Shown here: one piece after another, positions 59,012 through 64,000 of the stretch
Layout of the letters: each line of letters opens with the position of its first letter
Numbering within the stretch: position 1 is the stretch's first letter
Assembly (NCBI RefSeq): GCF_001676025.1
Contig: NZ_LZFW01000013.1
Coordinates: 94,753 to 158,752 of the forward strand
Source: Vibrio sp. UCD-FRSSP16_30
Lineage (GTDB): Bacteria; Pseudomonadota; Gammaproteobacteria; Enterobacterales; Vibrionaceae
Direction: 5' to 3'
DNA: 64,000 nt
Translations under genes and position numbers: made by a program
The notes under the pieces: generated by a model
Told to the model about the DNA's origin: nothing
The model's input: the letters and a program-made list of their open reading frames with translations, nothing else
Databases searched by the model: none

Positions 59012-59893
59012 TCAATCAAATCCATATAACTTGGCAGGATTTTCCACCAGTATTTGCTCAACTAATTGCGCGCTTGTTGCTTGCTCAATTAATAAATCCA
59101 GCACGCTCACATCATTGGGCATTTCTCTGTTATTGATGTATTCACTCGGATGCGGCCAATCTGAACCCCACAAGATACGGGTTGCACACGCCTCCACTAG
59201 AGCTTTGCCAATGGAAATATTGTCACTATAGTGTGGTGCGCCGGTCATTGAATTTTGGTATGCCGAAGATATTTTTACCCAAGCTCTATCTTGTTGCATT
59301 AAAGTACTCATTATCTCAAAAGCGGGATGCTGTATGCCTTTATCAGCGGGTAATTGCCCTCGATGATCAAACACAATCTGGCACTGTAAACTCTCTAATA
59401 CTGATTTAAACTGAACAATAAGATCGGCTTTAATCCAAAAACAAATATGCCACCCTAGCCGAGCTAATGCTTTGGCACACTGACGAATAAAAGCCTCATT
59501 AAAGTCCTCACTTGAAGACACCGAAAAACGAATCCCTCGCACCCCCAATCGATGCATAAACTGCAGCTCTTCTTGACTCGGTAAAGTACTAATAGCAATG
59601 ACCGCTCTAGCACTACTCCCCATATGAGCTAACGCATCTAACGTGCAACGATTGTCATTTCCGTAGGCGGAAGGCGTAACAATAACGTTTCTGTCAAAGC
59701 CAAAGCGTTTTTTCAACATCCTATAACACGCGACTGTCGCAGGTGGCATATTGCTAGTATCACTTTTGCGATATTCAAACTTTACTGGATCAAAAATATG
59801 ATGATGAGCATCACACGCTCCGGCAGGAACGGACAATTGCGGAAGATTTCTTCCCGTTGAGTAAGGCACTTGAGCTGGGATAGTATGCGTCAT
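59012..59893 (-). CDS. amidohydrolase family (COG3618-type) protein
   Basis: This 293-residue TIM-barrel hydrolase resembles 2-pyrone-4,6-dicarboxylate lactonase-type proteins. Key elements are ACDAHHHIFDP at the N-terminus (HxH), GVRGIRFS, IVFDHRGQLPA and the C-terminal RILWGSDWPHP with the conserved aspartate. The family hydrolyses lactones or related dicarboxylates. It is alone, not in a catabolic operon. Its upstream region carries a half copy of repeat family 2, so it may have been inserted between csiV and ndh. The substrate is unknown. Confidence 0.85.
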   Translation of the reverse strand: MTHTIPAQVPYSTGRNLPQLSVPAGACDAHHHIFDPVKFEYRKSDTSNMPPATVACYRMLKKRFGFDRNVIVTPSAYGNDNRCTLDALAHMGSSARAVIAISTLPSQEELQFMHRLGVRGIRFSVSSSEDFNEAFIRQCAKALARLGWHICFWIKADLIVQFKSVLESLQCQIVFDHRGQLPADKGIQHPAFEIMSTLMQQDRAWVKISSAYQNSMTGAPHYSDNISIGKALVEACATRILWGSDWPHPSEYINNREMPNDVSVLDLLIEQATSAQLVEQILVENPAKLYGFD

Positions 59894-59934
59894 TCTTTAG
59901 ATCACTCCAGTTTCTAAATCCATCGTTAACTATA

Positions 59935-60038
59935 CGAATATTTTTGATAAGTAGTTATTCTACAATCAAAAATTTCAACGCGGTTATCAAGTATTTTAAC
60001 CAGCTAGACTGATCAGAGATTTGCTAAGATTAGTATAA
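59935..60038 (-). repeat. dispersed repeat family 2, half copy (104 bp)
   Basis: The reverse complement matches 19631-19734 with 6 mismatches over 104 bp by eye, then similarity stops at the point where the full element continues to its right terminus. It lies 41 bp upstream of the amidohydrolase start. Confidence 0.85.
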
Positions 60039-60047
60039 ATGCTTAAC

Positions 60048-60075
60048 AAAAAGGAGGAGCATCAAGCTCCTCCTC
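60048..60075 (-). terminator. terminator of ndh
   Basis: On the minus strand AGGAGGAGC and GCTCCTCCT form a stem with a five-base loop, followed by TTTTTGTT. Confidence 0.85.
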
Positions 60076-60119
60076 TAATCGTTACCATTACTGTGGGTAA
60101 AACCCGTTCACACTTATCG

Positions 60120-60167
60120 CAGTTTTAAGTTAGTACGGTTTTAACTTAGTGCAGTTTTAAGTTTGGA
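60120..60167. repeat. three tandem 16-bp units at the ndh stop
   Basis: CAGTTTTAAGTTAGTA, CGGTTTTAACTTAGTG and CAGTTTTAAGTTTGGA follow one another at 16-bp period. The last unit overlaps the final ndh codons and the middle one contains the stop. This looks like a small duplication of the gene end. Confidence 0.7.
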
Positions 60168-61435
60168 CGAAGTGCTCGGTTAATACGACCCACCAGCATC
60201 ATCAAGCCGGTCTTGATCATTCCGTGCAGCGCAACTTGGTGCATTCTGTATAGGGAAATATACACGACGCGAGCGATACGCCCTTCTACCATCATCGATC
60301 CCTTAGTCAGGTTACCCATTAAGCTACCTACTGTAGAAAAGCGGCTTAATGAGACCAATGAACCATGATCTTTGTATTCATACGCTGTCAGCGCTTTGCC
60401 GTTCATCATTGCCATAATATTACGGAATGCATGACTGGACATCTGGTGAGCGGCTTGAGCACGAGGCGGAACAAACTTACCGTCTTTTTGTGTACATTGC
60501 GCTAAATCACCAATAACAAAGATATGCTCATCACGGGTCGTTTGCAGAGTATCTTTCACGATAAGCTGATTAATGCGGTTTGTTTCAAGACCTGCGATAT
60601 CTTTGATGAAATCAGGCGCTTTGATGCCAGCAGCCCAAACCATAATTTGTGCAGGGATCTTCTCACCATCTTTGGTGGTTAAACCCGTTTCATCTGCCAA
60701 TGTCACCATGGTCGCAGTGCGTACATTTACCCCAAGCTTAGTCAACTCATGGTGCGCAGCTTGTGAGATACGAGGTGGTAACGCAGGTAAAATTCGCTCC
60801 CCTGCCTCAACCAAGCTTACGTTTAGCTTACTTGAGTCTAAATCACCAAAGCCGTAGTTACGCAGCTCTTTTACTGCATTATGCAGTTCTGCTGATAGCT
60901 CTACGCCTGTTGCGCCAGCGCCAACAATGGCAATATCAACTTGCCCTTGAATAGGCTGTGCATGCAGTTTTAAAAACTGATTGTTCATCTCTTCACGGAA
61001 ACGATGCGCTTGCTCAGGGCTATCAAGGAAAATACAGTTATCACGAACACCAGGAGTGTTAAAGTCATTAGAAGTAGAACCAATTGCCATGATCAGGTAA
61101 TCGTACTCCAGTTCTCTTTTCGGAATTAAAAGCTCGCCATGGCTGTCTTTTAGCTCTTCAAGAATGATCACTTTACGCTCGCGATCAATATCACTTAGGC
61201 TTCCCATCTGGAATTCAAAACCATGATTCTTAGCATGAGCGCGATAACTCAGCGCATCCACACCAGCATCTAGAGAGCCTGTTGCCACTTCGTGTAGCAA
61301 AGGTTTCCACAAGTGACTCGCTTTACGGTCAACTAGGGTCACTGTTGAGTCTTTATCTCGTCTAAACTTGTGTCCCATTTTGGTTGCAAGCTCTAGTCCA
61401 CCAGCGCCGCCGCCTACGATAATAATACGTGCCAT
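60146..61435 (-). CDS. ndh: NADH:quinone oxidoreductase type II (NDH-2)
   Basis: NDH-2 is a non-proton-pumping NADH dehydrogenase at the inner membrane. The product has 429 residues. The FAD-binding motif [13 protein letters not shown] is at the N-terminus, the NADH-binding [14 protein letters not shown] in the middle, and FVIGDLAQC marks the second FAD contact. The frame is open to 61480, but the ATG at 61435 is preceded by AAGGAGTG. A perfect FNR box lies upstream, consistent with repression without oxygen as known in E. coli. Confidence 0.96.
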   Translation of the reverse strand: MARIIIVGGGAGGLELATKMGHKFRRDKDSTVTLVDRKASHLWKPLLHEVATGSLDAGVDALSYRAHAKNHGFEFQMGSLSDIDRERKVIILEELKDSHGELLIPKRELEYDYLIMAIGSTSNDFNTPGVRDNCIFLDSPEQAHRFREEMNNQFLKLHAQPIQGQVDIAIVGAGATGVELSAELHNAVKELRNYGFGDLDSSKLNVSLVEAGERILPALPPRISQAAHHELTKLGVNVRTATMVTLADETGLTTKDGEKIPAQIMVWAAGIKAPDFIKDIAGLETNRINQLIVKDTLQTTRDEHIFVIGDLAQCTQKDGKFVPPRAQAAHQMSSHAFRNIMAMMNGKALTAYEYKDHGSLVSLSRFSTVGSLMGNLTKGSMMVEGRIARVVYISLYRMHQVALHGMIKTGLMMLVGRINRALRPNLKLH

Positions 61436-61576
61436 TTCAACACTCCTTGATTCAAATAATAATTTTGATGACAAATTCACTTAGTGTGAATTCGTGAGAA
61501 TTTGGTTTGAGCATCGGTAGACACTTCATTTTCACGTTGAGAAAAGCTGGCGATTCAAGTTCGCTTCTTAATTTTA

Positions 61577-61590
61577 TTGATCTAAATCAA
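61577..61590. promoter_or_regulatory. perfect FNR box upstream of ndh
   Basis: TTGATCTAAATCAA matches the FNR consensus TTGAT-N4-ATCAA at every defined base and lies 141 bp upstream of the ndh start. E. coli ndh is repressed by FNR through upstream sites. Confidence 0.85.
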
Positions 61591-61682
61591 TTTATTTATC
61601 GCATTATATCCAAATTGACTTACTGAGCAACCAACAATGTCGATATACCCTTAATTTAAATAGTGTTATAGAATTTAACACA

Positions 61683-61714
61683 AAAAAAAACCTGCTAGGT
61701 GCAGGTTTTTTATA
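61683..61714 (-). terminator. terminator of ycfP
   Basis: CCTGC and GCAGG form a short stem with loop TAGGT. A-runs on the left and T-runs on the right flank it, so on the minus strand it ends in a T-run; both directions are possible. Confidence 0.75.
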
Positions 61715-61731
61715 AAATCGTTAATTATTTG

Positions 61732-62271
61732 TTATGCGTTCTTAAATGCCTTCATTGTTTGCAGATGCTGTGAAAGCTTTTTGAACTTATGGGATTCATG
61801 TTCATCCCAAACGATTTGGTAATAATCTTCTAGCGCTTTAGCCGTATAACTGTTGTCATGAATTTCGTCATATTTCGACAAAATCACCATACAACGATCT
61901 TTGTTTTTGATGCGATATTGTTCAACACACTTGGTTGCAATATCTTCATACTCTTCTGGTCGATCAATACGTCCCTGCATTGTTTTTTCAGGATACAGAT
62001 TAGGATTAAATATCACCTGTTTAATCCCGCATAAAAAACCAATGCGTTCCGACCAAAATGCGCCCAAACCCACGCCACAAATTATTGGGCTAGGATCATC
62101 TGAAGACTCTATCGCTTTATGCACTTCTTTTAAAAGGTGCGCCATATCATGCTTAGGATGCAAAGTACTGTAGTTAATGAAACGTACGTCATCATCGATA
62201 AACTGAAGTTGCATTATTTTTTCGTGGTTACCAGGGCTTGTTGAATCAAAGCCGTGAAGATAGATAATCAT
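61732..62271 (-). CDS. ycfP: YcfP/YqiA-type alpha/beta hydrolase family protein
   Basis: The 179-residue product equals E. coli YcfP in length and opens [37 protein letters not shown] is the elbow region, in which the usual nucleophilic serine is replaced by glycine or leucine, so catalysis is doubtful. The frame extends to 62325, but the ATG at 62271 has AAGGAAGGTTCA upstream. Its function is unknown; in E. coli ycfP lies between nagZ and ndh. It is separated from lpoB by about 235 bp. Confidence 0.9.
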   Translation of the reverse strand: MIIYLHGFDSTSPGNHEKIMQLQFIDDDVRFINYSTLHPKHDMAHLLKEVHKAIESSDDPSPIICGVGLGAFWSERIGFLCGIKQVIFNPNLYPEKTMQGRIDRPEEYEDIATKCVEQYRIKNKDRCMVILSKYDEIHDNSYTAKALEDYYQIVWDEHESHKFKKLSQHLQTMKAFKNA

Positions 62272-62465
62272 TGAACCTTCCTTGCTAATGCCGGCAGTCA
62301 GTAATTGAGAAGTTATCGCTGCCAATAATCGTCACTACTTACTTAAATCTAACACGTATTTCAGTAATAAGAAGTTGCCTCGCAACAATTGTGCCCTTCA
62401 TTTATTGAGCTACATCAAGTAATGAGGAAAATAATGAATACGATTAAGTGTCCTAGACGCAAATA

Positions 62466-62497
62466 AAAAAAAGGCCAGTAAAACTGACCTTTTATTT
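62466..62497 (-). terminator. terminator of the lpoB operon
   Basis: AAAAGGCCAGT and ACTGACCTTTT pair with one mismatch around an AAA loop. A-rich sequence to the left becomes a T-run on the minus strand, 10 bp past the lpoB stop. Confidence 0.72.
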
Positions 62498-62507
62498 TAG
62501 ATGATGC

Positions 62508-63098
62508 TTACAGCCCTAATAGACTTTTAGACTGCTGCTTTCTAATCTCGGTTTCATCAGCCCATTCAATCAGGCCAGTTTCAAGATCCATCAAACGCAT
62601 GGTCATTTTGTAATAAACATCTTTATCACTGCCCGCTTCTTTCACGATGCTTGATAGGTTGCCGTACAGCATGTATTGAGCGCCAACCATTTTACCAAAC
62701 TGAATCGCGCTGCTTTGGTCAACCAACTGATCATTATTTTGGAAATTCAGTTGTTTACGAACAGAATCTACGCGATCCATATCCACAAAGCGGAACTTAC
62801 CAGAGTTAAGCATTTTGGTACTCACTGAATCAGTAATCGATTCTGTATCAATATGCTCACTGGTTTTATTCTTAATACGCTCAACAAATACGATCGGACG
62901 CTGATCTTTAGTAATAGCGGCAACTGAACCAGAGCTCAGCATACTATCCACCATTTCTGCGGCAATTTTTTGTAAATCCGTAGAGCCGAAGTCTACTGTA
63001 GTGGTTTCTACTGCTTGAGCATCACCATAATTTACTTTGTTGGAACAGCCACCCAGAATGACAGCTAAGCCTAGCAACGCAATTACACTTTTTTTCAT
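62508..63098 (-). CDS. lpoB: penicillin-binding protein activator LpoB
   Basis: LpoB is an outer-membrane lipoprotein that activates the peptidoglycan synthase PBP1b. The product has 196 residues with lipobox LGGC (C18) and the LpoB/FlgO-type domain (RPIVFVERIKNKTSEHIDTE, DQSSAIQFGKMVGAQYMLYG). I use the ATG at 63098, which has AAGGA at better spacing than the ATG at 63101. It follows ycfL by 9 bp in an operon with the COG3014-type gene. Confidence 0.92.
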   Translation of the reverse strand: MKKSVIALLGLAVILGGCSNKVNYGDAQAVETTTVDFGSTDLQKIAAEMVDSMLSSGSVAAITKDQRPIVFVERIKNKTSEHIDTESITDSVSTKMLNSGKFRFVDMDRVDSVRKQLNFQNNDQLVDQSSAIQFGKMVGAQYMLYGNLSSIVKEAGSDKDVYYKMTMRLMDLETGLIEWADETEIRKQQSKSLLGL

Positions 63099-63107
63099 CA
63101 TATTTCC

Positions 63108-63497
63108 TTAGTTGTCCGACTCTCGGATTTGAATTCTAAATTGAGTACCTTCCGGATTAATTGATACTTCTGAGAAAGATCTTGTTTCAAGCCCACGAAT
63201 GACGTCTTGTCGCCATGCTGAAGGTTTGGCGTTGACCTCTAAACCATTATCATCGTACCAATAGAAGCGATATTGAATACGTAAGTCACCTTTATAATGG
63301 CTACTTACAGTTACAATACCTCTTGCTCTATCATTTTTTTCAACGGTCGCAATCTCATCCACAATGAGGCGGCTTCCTAAAACATTATCACCAAAAAGTA
63401 CTTTTTGACTTTTACCATCAACTCTCAAACCAGCGGTATTTGGAGAACAACCCGCTACAGCCACTAATGTGACCAGCAGTAGCACCAGTTTTTTCAT
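63108..63497 (-). CDS. ycfL: YcfL family lipoprotein (DUF1425)
   Basis: The 129-residue product is a lipoprotein with lipobox VAGC (C17). The fold is a beta-sandwich of the DUF1425 type, with LIVDEIATVEKNDRARGIVTV and IQYRFYWYDDNGLEV as recognisable strands. Its function is unknown; the gene is adjacent to lpoB in E. coli too. The ATG overlaps the stop codon of the COG3014-type gene (TAATG), and the next gene begins 9 bp downstream, so the three genes are translationally coupled. Confidence 0.9.
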   Translation of the reverse strand: MKKLVLLLVTLVAVAGCSPNTAGLRVDGKSQKVLFGDNVLGSRLIVDEIATVEKNDRARGIVTVSSHYKGDLRIQYRFYWYDDNGLEVNAKPSAWRQDVIRGLETRSFSEVSINPEGTQFRIQIRESDN

Positions 63498-64000
63498 TAT
63501 TCTATCGCTCCCAATTGTTTATGCCAGAGGGTGACATTATTACCCTGTCGAGATAACCATACTAATGTGGTCTGCCCATCCCTTACCTCAAAATGGTAAG
63601 GCTTACCTTGTACAAATAGTTCATGTGAGCCTACATCAAGTGTAGCACCAGAACTGTAGACCTCAGCAGGAAGTGATTGCCAGCTTCGAGTATCGGGCTG
63701 CTCAGTTAAGGTATTGAACACATTAAATAGAAGGTTGGTGACATCATCGCCATTAGCCGCTTCTCTGCGCAAATTATCTTTTGTTACGACACGTAAAACC
63801 TGACGCAGTAATATGCTCGGCATTTGCTCTGACAGCTGATTACTTGCCATTAAATTGACATCAACTAATTGGTCACCATCAATGCCTTTTCCATCCAGTT
63901 GCAGTGCGCCAAAACGTTGTGGTGCAGTGTCGTTGTAATAGGGCAAAGCTACCGAATAGAGCCCCATGCTACTACTACCATCAACCGGAATTGTCAGTCT
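63497..64000 (-). CDS. COG3014-type protein (N-terminus off window)
   Basis: The open frame reaches the right edge with no start codon required at 63967, because the reading frame continues upstream through eleven further codons to 64000. The visible 167 residues form the C-terminal part of a protein I recognise as COG3014-type, uncharacterised and found upstream of ycfL-lpoB in vibrios. It may be a periplasmic or lipoprotein component; the missing N-terminus would show a signal peptide. Function is unknown. Confidence 0.8.
   Translation of the reverse strand, partial: RLTIPVDGSSSMGLYSVALPYYNDTAPQRFGALQLDGKGIDGDQLVDVNLMASNQLSEQMPSILLRQVLRVVTKDNLRREAANGDDVTNLLFNVFNTLTEQPDTRSWQSLPAEVYSSGATLDVGSHELFVQGKPYHFEVRDGQTTLVWLSRQGNNVTLWHKQLGAIE

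Overview
The window is a chromosomal segment of a gammaproteobacterium of the family Vibrionaceae (Vibrio or a close relative). The evidence is gene content and order: clpA-clpS-cspD, a monomeric NADP isocitrate dehydrogenase, rluE, mnmA-hflD-purB, pflB/pflA with yfbU, yeaG-yeaH-spoVR side by side, kdsB-ycaR-lpxK-msbA-comEC, lolCDE-mfd, csiV, and ndh-ycfP-lpoB-ycfL. Base composition is moderately AT-rich and there is no rRNA, tRNA, CRISPR array, prophage or transposase gene. Both ends cut a gene: clpA on the left and a COG3014-type protein on the right.

Layout. 1-2.7 kb: protease adaptor/unfoldase genes (clpA, clpS) and cspD. 2.7-12.4 kb: an accessory-looking stretch with a dispersed repeat, an EamA exporter with a MerR regulator, a FrnE-like/AhpD-like/TetR/haloacid dehalogenase cluster with three palindromic operators, a short nicotinate phosphoribosyltransferase, a mini-glutaredoxin, an FRase I/NfsB-type flavin reductase, a lipase-like lipoprotein and an APC amino acid antiporter. 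12.5-19.6 kb: housekeeping genes icd, rluE, mnmA, hflD and purB, the last with a perfect PurR box. 19.6-27.7 kb: a MITE-like repeat, glgA, a porin, dinG, a TSUP transporter, priC, rsmS and xthA. 27.7-31 kb: a four-gene basic amino acid ABC importer. 31-38.3 kb: an anaerobic block with an FNR-boxed DUF3360 transporter, pflB, an LpxR-type lipid A deacylase, pflA and yfbU. 38.3-44.3 kb: a MipA/OmpV outer-membrane protein and the PrkA-kinase module yeaG-yeaH-spoVR. 44.3-54.5 kb: envelope genes (KDO activation, lipid A kinase, lipid A flippase, DNA-uptake channel ComEC, lipoprotein release LolCDE). 54.5-64 kb: mfd, csiV, a lone amidohydrolase, ndh with a perfect FNR box, ycfP, lpoB, ycfL and the truncated COG3014 gene.

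Functional themes. Lipid A and envelope assembly dominate (lpxK, msbA, kdsB, lolCDE, lpxR, lpoB, csiV, porin, mipA). The two FNR-type boxes tie the DUF3360-pflB region (expected activation) and ndh (expected repression) to one oxygen-sensing response. The DUF3360 membrane protein occupies the place directly upstream of pflB where many relatives carry the formate channel gene focA; no focA is present in the window. It is my best candidate for an undescribed function.

Non-coding structure. Two dispersed repeat families occur, each in two inverted copies roughly 40-48 kb apart: a 161/174-bp element (about 97% identical by eye) and a 166-bp element with terminal inverted repeats plus a 104-bp half copy. 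There is also a 9-bp tandem array between yeaG and yeaH, a long hairpin in the pflB leader, and hairpin terminators at many operon ends. All comparisons were made by eye; no database search was run.
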